Shown: in pieces, positions 51,680 through 61,157 of the stretch | How positions within the stretch are numbered: position 1 is the stretch's first letter | How the letters are laid out: each line of letters starts with the position of its first letter | Origin: Phosphoribacter sp037045055 | GTDB lineage: Bacteria > Actinomycetota > Actinomycetes > Actinomycetales > Dermatophilaceae | NCBI GenBank assembly: GCA_037045055.1 | Contig: JBAOHJ010000004.1 | Location: forward strand, 62,001-126,000 | DNA: 64,000 nucleotides | Reading direction: 5' to 3' | Program-made: the position numbers and the translations under genes | Notes under the pieces: generated by a model | What the model was told of the DNA's origin: nothing | The model's database searches: none | The model's input: the letters and a program-made list of their open reading frames with translations, nothing else

Positions 51680-52222
51680 TCACTCGGGCAGGTAATGCTC
51701 CCGTAGCTGGCCTCGGCGCGACTCCCACTCGGCGACGAGGCGTGCCATGTCGGCGGCGATGAACCGGTAGAACTCCGCCGAGTAGGCCAGCCGCCGACCC
51801 GCCCGGGTCGGCATGCCGCCCACCGCGCTTACCCCCCGCTCCAGCTGGTCGACGAGGTAGCCCATCATCGCCGTCTTGCTCAGCGTCACGTCGTGCCAGG
51901 TGTCGGTGTGGATGACGTGGACGTCGCGGCGGGTGCCGCGCTCGCGCTCGGTCGTGACGAAGCCGTACTCGCGCAGGAAGGCCATCGCCCCGGACACGGC
52001 CGCCGGGCTCACGTGTAGGGCGGCGCCGATCTCCGACGCGGTCATCCGCCCGTCCTCGTCGGTGAGCATGAGCGCCACGACCCGGGCCACCAGGCGCTGC
52101 ATCCCGGCCGCGGTGAGCGTGGCGGCGAACGTCTCGACGAAGGCGGACACCGCGATCTCGTCGCGCCCGGGATCCACCTCGTCGCGCCCGGGCACCCTCC
52201 CGGCGTCGGTGGCGCGTGACAT
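51680..52222 (-). CDS. MarR/GbsR-family transcriptional regulator
   Basis: This 180-residue protein has a MarR winged helix: GMQRLVARVVALMLTDEDGRMTASEIGAALHVSPAAVSGAMAFLREYGFVTTERERGTRRDV. The C-terminal helices for dimerisation follow (YSAEFYRFIAADMARLVAEWESRR). Its ATG at 52222 lies within the perfect palindrome CGTGACATGTCACG (52215-52228), and an AT-rich inverted repeat follows in the 42-bp divergent gap. It is divergent from the ABC exporter, which it probably represses. The N-terminal 25 residues include a short DNA repeat (EVDPGRDE-like). Confidence 0.85.
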   Translation of the reverse strand: MSRATDAGRVPGRDEVDPGRDEIAVSAFVETFAATLTAAGMQRLVARVVALMLTDEDGRMTASEIGAALHVSPAAVSGAMAFLREYGFVTTERERGTRRDVHVIHTDTWHDVTLSKTAMMGYLVDQLERGVSAVGGMPTRAGRRLAYSAEFYRFIAADMARLVAEWESRRGQLREHYLPE

Positions 52223-52228
52223 GTCACG
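52215..52228. promoter_or_regulatory. 14-bp perfect palindrome over the marR-type start codon
   Basis: CGTGACATGTCACG includes the regulator's ATG. Repressor binding here would block its own transcription or translation start. Confidence 0.45.
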
Positions 52229-52229
52229 G

Positions 52230-52254
52230 AGTTTATAACATTCACAAACTTCTG
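52230..52254. promoter_or_regulatory. AT-rich inverted repeat in the regulator/exporter divergent promoter
   Basis: AGTTT and AAACT arms flank an 11-nt AT-rich spacer, the only AT-rich patch in this region. It is a candidate operator and promoter for both genes. Confidence 0.45.
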
Positions 52255-52264
52255 AACTAGGTGC

Positions 52265-53206
52265 ATGATGGATGTCGTGAGTACTGCCCTTGACCACCCC
52301 GTGACCGCCGCCGGCACCGCGGCATACGCCATCGACATCCGCGGCCTGCGCAAGTCCTTCGGATCGACCCGGGCCCTCGACGGTCTCGAGCTGAGCGTGG
52401 CCCCGGGCGAGATCCACGGCTTCCTGGGCCCTAACGGCGCCGGCAAGTCGACGACCATCCGGGTGCTGCTGGGGCTGCTGCGCGCCGACTCCGGCACCGC
52501 CCGGCTGCTCGGCGGCGACCCGTGGCGGGACGTCGAGTCCCTGCACCGCCGGATCGCCTACGTGCCCGGCGACGTGGCGCTGTGGCCCAACCTCACCGGC
52601 GGCGAGGTCATCGACCTGCTCGCCCGGCTGCGGGGAGGTCTGAACACCGCCAAGCGCGACGACCTCATCGCCCGGTTCGACCTCGACCCGACCAAGAAGG
52701 CCCGCGCCTACTCCAAGGGAAACCGCCAGAAGGTCGCGCTCGTCGCGGCCCTGTCCAGCGACGCCGAGCTGTTGCTGCTCGACGAGCCGACCGCGGGGCT
52801 GGACCCCCTCATGGATCGGGTCTTCCGCGACTACGTCCGCGAGATCCGCGCCCAGGGCCGCACCGTGCTGCTCTCCAGCCACATCCTCTCCGAGGTCGAG
52901 GCCCTGTGCGACGTCGTGAGCATCATCAAGGACGGGCGCACCGTGGAGTCCGGCACGTTGACCGACCTGCGCCACCTCACCCGCACCGCCGTCACCGCCG
53001 TCCTGCGTCGCCCTCCCGCGGCGGCCGACCTCGGCGGCGTCATCGGGGTGCACGACGTCACCGTCGACGGGGCCCGGGCGAGCCTGTCGGTCGACTCCGA
53101 GCACATCGGCGCGGTCCTGCAGGCCCTCGGCAGCTACGACATCGAGGCGTTGACCAGCCAGCCGCCGACCCTGGAGGAGCTCTTCCTGCGGAGCTACGCC
53201 TCGTGA
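52265..53206 (+). CDS. ABC exporter ATP-binding protein
   Basis: The 313-residue ATPase has Walker A GFLGPNGAGKSTTIRVLLGLL, Q-loop region IAYVPGDVALWPNLTGGEV, signature YSKGNRQKVALVAALSSDAE, Walker B LLLLDEPTAGLDPLM and switch VLLSSHILSEVEALCD. A C-terminal DUF4162-like tail follows. The signature reads YSKGNRQK instead of LSGGQ, as in many antibiotic-export ATPases. It overlaps the permease GTG by GTGA. Possible starts are ATG 52265 or GTG 52277. Confidence 0.92.
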   Translation: MMDVVSTALDHPVTAAGTAAYAIDIRGLRKSFGSTRALDGLELSVAPGEIHGFLGPNGAGKSTTIRVLLGLLRADSGTARLLGGDPWRDVESLHRRIAYVPGDVALWPNLTGGEVIDLLARLRGGLNTAKRDDLIARFDLDPTKKARAYSKGNRQKVALVAALSSDAELLLLDEPTAGLDPLMDRVFRDYVREIRAQGRTVLLSSHILSEVEALCDVVSIIKDGRTVESGTLTDLRHLTRTAVTAVLRRPPAAADLGGVIGVHDVTVDGARASLSVDSEHIGAVLQALGSYDIEALTSQPPTLEELFLRSYAS

Positions 53207-54807
53207 CCCGCTCCAGCCTCGCCGGCACGGCCACCCTCGTGCGGTTGGCGGTGCGGCGCGACCGGCTGCTACTGCCGGTCGGCATTCTCGGGATCACCGC
53301 GTTCGCCGTGAGCAGCGCGCAGGCCACCCTGGCGCTCTACCCGACGATGGAGTCGATGGGGTCGGCGGTGCAGGAGATCTTCGCCAGCCCGGCCGCGGTC
53401 GCGCTCTACGGGCCGATGAGCGACCCGAGCGATCCGGACGCCCTGGCGGTGGTCAAGACGACGATGTTCGGCGCCGTCCTGCTCGCCATCTTCGGCTACG
53501 CCATCGTGCGACGGCATACCCGATCCGAGGAGGAGGACGGGCGCTTCGAGTTGCTCGGCGGCGTCGTCGTCGGGCGGCGTGCGCCGTTGGTCGCCGCGGT
53601 CGTCGTGGCCGCTGCCGCAGTGCTCGCGACGTGCCTGCTCACCGCGCTCGGGTATGCCGCGATCGGCATGGACCGGGCCGGCTCGGTGGCGGCGGCAGCC
53701 GGGTGGGCGGCGGTGGGCCTGGCGTTCGTCGGCATCACCGCGGTGGCGGCCCAGGTGTCGAGCACGGCCCGCTCGTGCGCCGGGATGGCCATGGGCGCCC
53801 TGGGCCTGCTCTTCCTGCTGCGGGCGATCGCGGACTCACGCCCGGCGCTGCCCGGGTGGCTCGGCTGGGTCTCGCCGGTGGGCTGGACCTCCAAGGCCGA
53901 CGCGTTCGCCACCGACCGCTGGTGGGTGTCCCTGCTGGGCGCCGCCGCGCTCGCGGTGTGCCTCGTGGTCGCGTTCGTCCTGCTGGAACGGCGCGACCTC
54001 GGCGCCGGACTCGTGGCGCCCCGGCGCGGTGCCGCCCGGGCGGGTGCCACCCTCGGCTCGCCGGCCGGGCTGTCGTGGCGGCTGGCCCGCAACGGCCTCA
54101 TCGGGTGGGCCTTCGGCTTCGCCGTCGGCGGGGTGGTCGTCGGCAGCCTGGCCAGCAGCGCGGTGGACATGATCAAGGACCCGGCCATCGCCGACCTGCT
54201 GCGCAAGATGGGCGGCGGCGAGGGCCTGCTCGTCGACGTCTACGTCACCACCGAGATCGGGTTCATCGCCGTCATCGCGGCGGCATACGGAGTCACCGCG
54301 ATCGGGCGGTGGCGCGCGGAGGAGACCCGCATGCACGCCGAGCCGGTGCTCGCCACGGCGACGACGCGCCTGCGGTATGCCGCCGGCCACGTCGGCGTGG
54401 CGCTGCTCGGGACGGCGGCTCTGCTGCTCGTCCTCGGCCTGGCACTCGGCCTGGCCGACGCGGGCGCCGGCGGGGACGGCGCGGGGGTCGGGCGGGTGCT
54501 GCCGGCCGCCGCCGTGCGCATCCCGGCGGTGTGGGTCTGCGTGGGAGTGGTCACCGCCGCGATGGGCTGGCTGCCCCGGTGGACCGCGGCGATCGGCTGG
54601 GGTGCCTTGGCGTTCTTCCTCGTCGTCGGCGAGTTCGGCGCGGTCCTCGGGCTGCCCGGCTGGCTGCTGGACCTGGCACCCTTCACCCACGTACCCCGGA
54701 TGCCGGTGGAGCAGTTCGCGTGGGCACCGACCCTGGGGCTGTTGGCCGTCGCCGCGGCGCTGATCGGTGCCGGCCTCGCCGGTTTCCGCCGCCGCGACAT
54801 CGGCTGA
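53203..54807 (+). CDS. ABC-2 type exporter permease (polyketide-antibiotic exporter-like)
   Basis: The 534-residue protein has about twelve hydrophobic helices in two halves, each opening with a similar soluble segment (YPTMESMGSAVQEIFASPAAVALYGPM and IKDPAIADLLRKMGGGEGLLVDVYV). It ends with RRRDIG. The pattern RSEEEDGRFELLGG and EETRMHAEPVLATATTRLR recalls TetAB/TnrB3-like exporters of polyketide antibiotics. With the ATPase it forms a complete exporter under the divergent MarR-type regulator. The substrate is not known. Confidence 0.9.
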   Translation: MTRSSLAGTATLVRLAVRRDRLLLPVGILGITAFAVSSAQATLALYPTMESMGSAVQEIFASPAAVALYGPMSDPSDPDALAVVKTTMFGAVLLAIFGYAIVRRHTRSEEEDGRFELLGGVVVGRRAPLVAAVVVAAAAVLATCLLTALGYAAIGMDRAGSVAAAAGWAAVGLAFVGITAVAAQVSSTARSCAGMAMGALGLLFLLRAIADSRPALPGWLGWVSPVGWTSKADAFATDRWWVSLLGAAALAVCLVVAFVLLERRDLGAGLVAPRRGAARAGATLGSPAGLSWRLARNGLIGWAFGFAVGGVVVGSLASSAVDMIKDPAIADLLRKMGGGEGLLVDVYVTTEIGFIAVIAAAYGVTAIGRWRAEETRMHAEPVLATATTRLRYAAGHVGVALLGTAALLLVLGLALGLADAGAGGDGAGVGRVLPAAAVRIPAVWVCVGVVTAAMGWLPRWTAAIGWGALAFFLVVGEFGAVLGLPGWLLDLAPFTHVPRMPVEQFAWAPTLGLLAVAAALIGAGLAGFRRRDIG

Positions 54808-54850
54808 GCCCGCTCCGATGCGGCCCGCCCGGTTCTGATCCCGGGCGTTG

Positions 54851-54922
54851 GTGTGCAGCAGAACGCGCCGCGGCCGTCTGGTGTGCAGCGAAACGCGCCG
54901 GATTCGCCGCGATCTGCTGCAC
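54851..54922. repeat. GTGTGCAGC repeat cluster upstream of the orphan nuclease gene
   Basis: GTGTGCAGCAGAACGCGCCG (54851-54870) is followed by GTGTGCAGCGAAACGCGCCG (54881-54900), then an inverted arm GATCTGCTGCAC (54911-54922). The second copy and the arm form an imperfect hairpin. The same words occur downstream of the gene. Confidence 0.85.
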
Positions 54923-55039
54923 GGTGGCGGCGCACGCGCGACCCGACCACTGTCCACAGGCCTCGACGCCCGGTGACGCCGTCCACAGACCCGCAGTCCG
55001 TCGCGGCGCGGCATACCTCGCCGGGGTGAGGATCGCGAC

Positions 55040-56005
55040 ATGACAGGCCGACCGACGACGGACCGGTATGCCGCGCCGACGATCACGCCCAGCCGTCGTG
55101 AGCGGGGGGTCATCGCCGGCGAGCTCGCGGCGGGGCACGGCGGGCTCGTGTCGCGCGCCCAGCTACGGAACGCGGGCATCGATCGGCACGCCATCCGCAC
55201 CGAAGTCGCCGCCGGCCGGTGGGCCGTGGCCGGGCGGCATACCGTCGTCGTCCTCGCTGCGCCGCAAACGGGCGCGGGCCGCTGGTGGCAGGCGTTGTGG
55301 GAGAGCGGGACCGGCGCGATGCTCGACGGCGCTGCGGCGTTGCAGGCCAGCGGGCTGAGCGGGTACCGGCCGGGCACTATCGACGTCACCGTGCCCTGGA
55401 GCACGACCCGCTGGAGCGCCGTCGAGGGAGTGCGGGTGCACCGCAGGCGTGCCGTGCCTCTCGGGCCGAGCACCGGGGTGCCCCGGGTGTGCGTCGAGTC
55501 CGCGGTGATCCACGCCGCCCAATGGGCCAGGACCGACCGCCAGGCGGCGCTGCTGGTGTGCCTGACCGTCCAGCAGCGGCTCGTGGCCACCGACCGACTG
55601 CTCGGGGCGTGGCGAGGGGTCCGTCGCAGCCCCCGGCGACGAGTGCTCGACCTGGTCTTCTCGGATGTCTGCGACGGCGCCCACTCGCTCGGCGAGCTCG
55701 ACTTCGCGCGGCTGTGCCGCCGACACGGCCTGCCGCCCCCGACCCGGCAGAGCGTCCGGGAGCTCGCGACGGGCCGCGTCTACCTCGACGCACAGTGGGT
55801 GTCCGTCGGCCTCACCGTCGAGATCGACGGTGGTCATCACGCGCTTGGCCTCAACCCGGTCGACGACGCCCTGCGCCACAACGAGATCGCGCTCGAACGC
55901 GCCCTGGTCCTGCGCATCCCGGTGCTCGGCCTGCGCCTGCTGCCGGGGGAGTTCATGAGTCAGGTGGCTCGCGCACATGCGCTGGCCCGGCGCCCGGCGG
56001 CCTGA
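55040..56005 (+). CDS. Orphan winged-helix plus Vsr-like (DUF559-type) nuclease-fold protein
   Basis: The 321-residue protein starts with an AbiEi-like winged helix (GELAAGHGGLVSRAQLRNAGIDRHAIRTEVAAGRW, about 25-65). A middle region contains LDGAAALQASGLSGY. The C-terminal DUF559/Vsr-like domain has GELDFARLCRRHGLPPPTRQ (E219), RVYLDAQW (D250), VGLTVEIDGGHH (E261, D263) and VLRIPVLGLRLLPGEF. These acidic residues match the PD-(D/E)xK-type nuclease core. No cognate toxin gene is adjacent. Hairpin repeats with GTGTGCAGC flank it on both sides, suggesting a small self-contained element. Function is unknown; DNA binding and cleavage are inferred from fold. ATG 55040 follows GTGAGGA. Confidence 0.85.
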   Translation: MTGRPTTDRYAAPTITPSRRERGVIAGELAAGHGGLVSRAQLRNAGIDRHAIRTEVAAGRWAVAGRHTVVVLAAPQTGAGRWWQALWESGTGAMLDGAAALQASGLSGYRPGTIDVTVPWSTTRWSAVEGVRVHRRRAVPLGPSTGVPRVCVESAVIHAAQWARTDRQAALLVCLTVQQRLVATDRLLGAWRGVRRSPRRRVLDLVFSDVCDGAHSLGELDFARLCRRHGLPPPTRQSVRELATGRVYLDAQWVSVGLTVEIDGGHHALGLNPVDDALRHNEIALERALVLRIPVLGLRLLPGEFMSQVARAHALARRPAA

Positions 56006-56093
56006 GGGCGCCCGCCGACCTCGGCGACCTCGACCGCGAGGCGCAGGCAGCGCAGCCACGCCCGGGGCCGGCAGGAGAAGCCACGAGGGCGCG

Positions 56094-56208
56094 GTGTGCA
56101 GACAGCGGGCATCGACGCCGCGGGACGCCACAGTGTGCAGCAGAACGCGCTCGTCGGGGCGTGTGTGCAGCAGAAGGCGCGGTATGCCGCGCGATCCGCT
56201 GCACACAC
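56094..56208. repeat. GTGTGCAGC repeat cluster with long hairpin downstream of the orphan nuclease gene
   Basis: A degenerate copy at 56094, GTGTGCAGCAGAACGCGC at 56133-56150, and a hairpin at 56161-56208. The outer hairpin arms are GTGTGTGCAGC and its exact complement; inner arms GCGCGG and CCGCGC enclose TATG. The hairpin lies between convergent genes and may also terminate transcription, but lacks a T-run. Confidence 0.85.
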
Positions 56209-56239
56209 GGGCGGGCGGATCCACGACATCGGCCACGGA

Positions 56240-57331
56240 TCAGTTCAACGCGTCGCGGCCGAGCCCGGTCAAGCGGTCGACGACCTGTTTCACCTGTTGG
56301 GCCCGACGCCGCGGCACCACGAGCAGCGCATCGGGGGTGTCCACGACGACGAGGTCCTCGCACCCCACGAGCGCGACGAACCGCCCCGAGCCGGCCACGA
56401 CCAGACCGCTGGAGTCCACCGCGAGGACGTCCTCACCCGGCCCGAGCACACGCATCCCGTCCCGCGGCCCCAGCAGCGACGCCAGCGCGTCGAAGTCCCC
56501 CACGTCCTGCCACCCGAAGGCCGCCGGCACGACCGCGACCCGACCCGCCGCCGCGGCCGGCTCGGCCACCGCGTAGTCGATGGCGATCTTCGTCAGCCCG
56601 TCCCAGCGCGTCGCCAGCAGACTGGGATCGGCGGCTATGGCCTGCACTCCCGCGGCCAACTCCGGTAGCCGCTCCCTCAGCAGCTCCAGCAGCACCCGGG
56701 CGCCGACGACGAACATCCCCGCGTTCCAGCGATAGCCGCCCGCCGCGAGGTATGCCGCCGCCGTCGCCGCGTCGGGCTTCTCGACGAACGCCTCCACAGC
56801 TCGGGCGGTCGGCGCCCCGGGCACGCCCAGCGCCGCGCCCTCCCGGATGTACCCGAACCCGGTGGCGGCGTGCGTCGGGGTCACCCCGATGGTGACCAGC
56901 AGCCCGGTACGGGCCACCGCGACCGCCTCGTGAACTGCGGCGTGGAAGGCCGCCGAGTCGGCGATGACGTGGTCGGCGGCGAAGGACCCGATCACCGCCT
57001 CCGGGTCCCGGCGGGCCACCATCGCCGCGGCCAGGGCGATCGCGGGCATGCTGTCGCGCGGGCTGGGCTCGGCGACGAGGCCGTCGGCGGGCAGGTCCGG
57101 CAGCTGGCGGCATACCGCGTCGGCGTGCCGCGCCCCCGTGACGACGACCACCCGCTGCCCGGCCAGCGGCGTGAGCCGGTCCCAGGTCGCCTGCAGCAGC
57201 GTGCGCCCCGACCCGGTGAGGTCGTGCAGGAACTTCGGGGCGCCCCGCCGTGACAACGGCCACAACCGGGTGCCAGCCCCCCCGGCCGGGATCACCGCCC
57301 AGAACCGGTCCACCCCAGCGTCCTTCACCAT
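56240..57331 (-). CDS. manC: Mannose-1-phosphate guanylyltransferase
   Basis: This protein of about 363 residues has the nucleotidyltransferase motifs WAVIPAGGAGTRLWPLSRRGAPKFLHDL, VVVTGARHADAV, EPSPRDSMPAIALAAAMVARRDPEAVIGSFAADHVI, FGYIREG and VEAFVEKPDAATAAAYLAAGGYRWNAGMFV. It makes GDP-mannose for glycolipid or glycan assembly; a membrane mannosyltransferase-like gene is at 10584. I start at ATG 57331 (MVKDAGVDRFW); ATG 57385 would add 18 residues. It is divergent from sdhC. Confidence 0.93.
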   Translation of the reverse strand: MVKDAGVDRFWAVIPAGGAGTRLWPLSRRGAPKFLHDLTGSGRTLLQATWDRLTPLAGQRVVVVTGARHADAVCRQLPDLPADGLVAEPSPRDSMPAIALAAAMVARRDPEAVIGSFAADHVIADSAAFHAAVHEAVAVARTGLLVTIGVTPTHAATGFGYIREGAALGVPGAPTARAVEAFVEKPDAATAAAYLAAGGYRWNAGMFVVGARVLLELLRERLPELAAGVQAIAADPSLLATRWDGLTKIAIDYAVAEPAAAAGRVAVVPAAFGWQDVGDFDALASLLGPRDGMRVLGPGEDVLAVDSSGLVVAGSGRFVALVGCEDLVVVDTPDALLVVPRRRAQQVKQVVDRLTGLGRDALN

Positions 57332-57434
57332 GGCGCTCACGCTAACCGAGGCCGCGGTGGCCGCCTGCGCCGACACGTTAGGCATCTCACGGCGAGGTCG
57401 TCACACCGCCCGGGGTCGGGCTGCTGCCAGGCGC

Positions 57435-57440
57435 TACCGT
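57435..57440 (+). promoter_or_regulatory. Candidate -10 box of a leaderless transcript (sdhC)
   Basis: TACCGT ends six bases before GTG 57447; no ribosome-binding site is visible. Confidence 0.5.
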
Positions 57441-57446
57441 GTCCCC

Positions 57447-58166
57447 GTGGCCACTACGACGCTCCTGCAGGGACCGACCCGGGCGCGGCGCACGACGGTG
57501 TGGATGAAGATCCTCATGGCGTCCACGGGTGCGCTGTTCGTCTTCTACGTCCTCATGCATATGTACGGCAATCTCAAGCTCTTCTTCGGGCAGGCGGCCT
57601 TCGACGAGTACGCCCACCACCTGCGCGAGATCCTCACCCCGATCCTGCCCTACGAGGGGTTCCTCTGGCTCTTCCGGGCCCTGATGATCGTCGCGTTGGG
57701 GTTGCACGCCTACGCGGCGTTCACGCTGTGGGTGCGGGCCAACGGGGCGCGGCCGCAACGGTATGCCGTCCGCTCGGCCGCCAAGGGCGCGTCCCGGTCG
57801 ACGTGGATGCGCTGGGGTGGGGTGGCGCTGCTGCTGTTCGTCGTGTTCCACCTCGTCCAGTTCACGATCTCCAAGCTGAACTTCAACCCCAACGTCACGG
57901 CGGCCAAGATCGGCACCAGCCCCTACCAGCTGGTCGTCGCCAGCTTCCAGCTGTGGTGGGTCGTGCTCATCTACGTGCTCGCCCTGATCGCCCTGGGCCT
58001 GCACCTGTTCCACGGGGTGTGGAGCGGGGCCCAGACCCTGGGCTGGACCACCTCGCCGGGTGCGCGCGCCATCGCCAAGCTGACCGCCCACCTCGTCGCC
58101 GGGGTGGTCGTCGTGGGGTTCGCGCTGCCCCCGCTGGCCATCCTCGCCGGGATCGTCAAGGCATAG
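57447..58166 (+). CDS. sdhC: Succinate dehydrogenase cytochrome b558-type subunit
   Basis: This 239-residue membrane protein has five helices, as in the Bacillus-like b558 family that needs no SdhD. Conserved histidines for the two haems are in VLMHMYGNLKLFFG, YAHHLREIL, IVALGLHAYAAF, VVFHLVQFT and IALGLHLFHGVWSGAQTLGW. It anchors SdhAB and passes electrons to quinone. The start is GTG 57447 on a probable leaderless mRNA. sdhA follows after 13 bp. Confidence 0.92.
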   Translation: MATTTLLQGPTRARRTTVWMKILMASTGALFVFYVLMHMYGNLKLFFGQAAFDEYAHHLREILTPILPYEGFLWLFRALMIVALGLHAYAAFTLWVRANGARPQRYAVRSAAKGASRSTWMRWGGVALLLFVVFHLVQFTISKLNFNPNVTAAKIGTSPYQLVVASFQLWWVVLIYVLALIALGLHLFHGVWSGAQTLGWTTSPGARAIAKLTAHLVAGVVVVGFALPPLAILAGIVKA

Positions 58167-58179
58167 GGAGACGACGGAC

Positions 58180-60200
<2,021 letters not shown>

Positions 60201-60204
<4 letters not shown>

Positions 60205-60944
60205 ACCTCACCCTCTCGATCTGGCGACAGGCCGGGCCCACCGCCGCCGGCCGGATGGTCACCTACTCCGTCACGGACATCTCCCCCGACATGTCCTTCC
60301 TCGAGATGCTCGACGTGCTCAACGAGCAGCTCATCGCCAAGGGCGAGGAGCCGGTGGCGTTCGACAGCGACTGCCGCGAGGGCATCTGCGGGATGTGCGG
60401 CCTGATGATCAAGGGCATGGCGCACGGGCCGGAGGTCACCACCACCTGCCAGCTGCACATGCGCTCGTTCACCGACGGCGACACGATCTCCGTCGAGCCC
60501 TGGCGGGCCGGGGCCTTCCCCGTGCTCAAGGACCTCGTCGTCGACCGGTCGGCGTTCGACCGGATCATCCAGGCCGGCGGCTTCATCTCGGTCAACACCG
60601 GGTCGGCTCCCGAGGCCAACGCCGCTCCGGTGCCCCAGCAGAAGGCGATGCGCTCCTTCGCCGCGGCGACCTGCATCGGCTGCGGGGCGTGTGTGGCGGC
60701 CTGCCCCAACGCCGCCGCGATGCTGTTCCTCGGCGCGAAGGTCACCCACCTGGGCGAGCTGCCGCAGGGCCAGCCCGAGCGGTACTCCCGCATCGTCAAG
60801 ATGCTCAACCAGCACGACCACGAAGGGTTCGGCGGGTGCACCAACGTCGGCGCCTGCGCCGACGCGTGCCCCAAGGAGATCCCCCTGGACGTGATCTCCC
60901 AGCTCAACCAGGACCTGCGCACCGCCGTGAAGCAGGGGCGGTAG
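60201..60944 (+). CDS. sdhB: Succinate dehydrogenase iron-sulfur subunit
   Basis: This 247-residue protein carries the three cluster motifs in order: CREGICGMCGLMIKG with a later Cys (TTTCQLHM) for [2Fe-2S], CIGCGACVAACP for [4Fe-4S], and CTNVGACADACPKEIP for the [3Fe-4S] region. It relays electrons from SdhA FAD to SdhC. GTG 60201 overlaps the sdhA stop (GTGA). A 30-bp near-perfect palindrome lies 25 bp after its stop. Confidence 0.95.
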
Positions 60945-60969
60945 CCGCCTTCTCGTCGCGACTCACCAC

Positions 60970-60999
60970 GGCCCGGTATGCCGCGCGGCGTACCGGGCC
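60970..60999 (+). terminator. 30-bp near-perfect palindrome after sdhB
   Basis: GGCCCGGTA and TACCGGGCC arms surround TGCCGCGCGGCG, with one mismatched pair overall. It is positioned as a terminator hairpin for sdhCAB but has no T-tract, and its left half includes the over-represented GGTATGCC word. Confidence 0.55.
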
Positions 61000-61005
61000 G
61001 AGGTC

Positions 61006-61100
61006 GGTATCGAGGTCCCAGGCGTCGCCGGGCGGCAGCCGGGACGCCGGCCGGTACCGAGGTCCCAGGCGTCGGCCGGGCGGTAGCCGGGACGCCGGCC
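61006..61100. repeat. Two 47/48-bp tandem repeats between sdhB and the carboxypeptidase gene
   Basis: Units at 61006-61052 and 61053-61100 share CGAGGTCCCAGGCGTCG and AGCCGGGACGCCGGCC and differ at three or so positions. They occupy the intergenic region, 58 bp before the next ATG. Confidence 0.85.
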
Positions 61101-61157
61101 GGCGTGTCGACGGGCCTCGAGCGCTCCGACGGCCCGTCTGGATACGCTGCGAGCGCG

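Noticed and set aside
55040..56005. Type IV toxin-antitoxin (AbiEi/AbiEii) system
   Set aside because: Only the AbiEi-like helix is present; the C-terminus is nuclease-like and there is no nucleotidyltransferase toxin neighbour.
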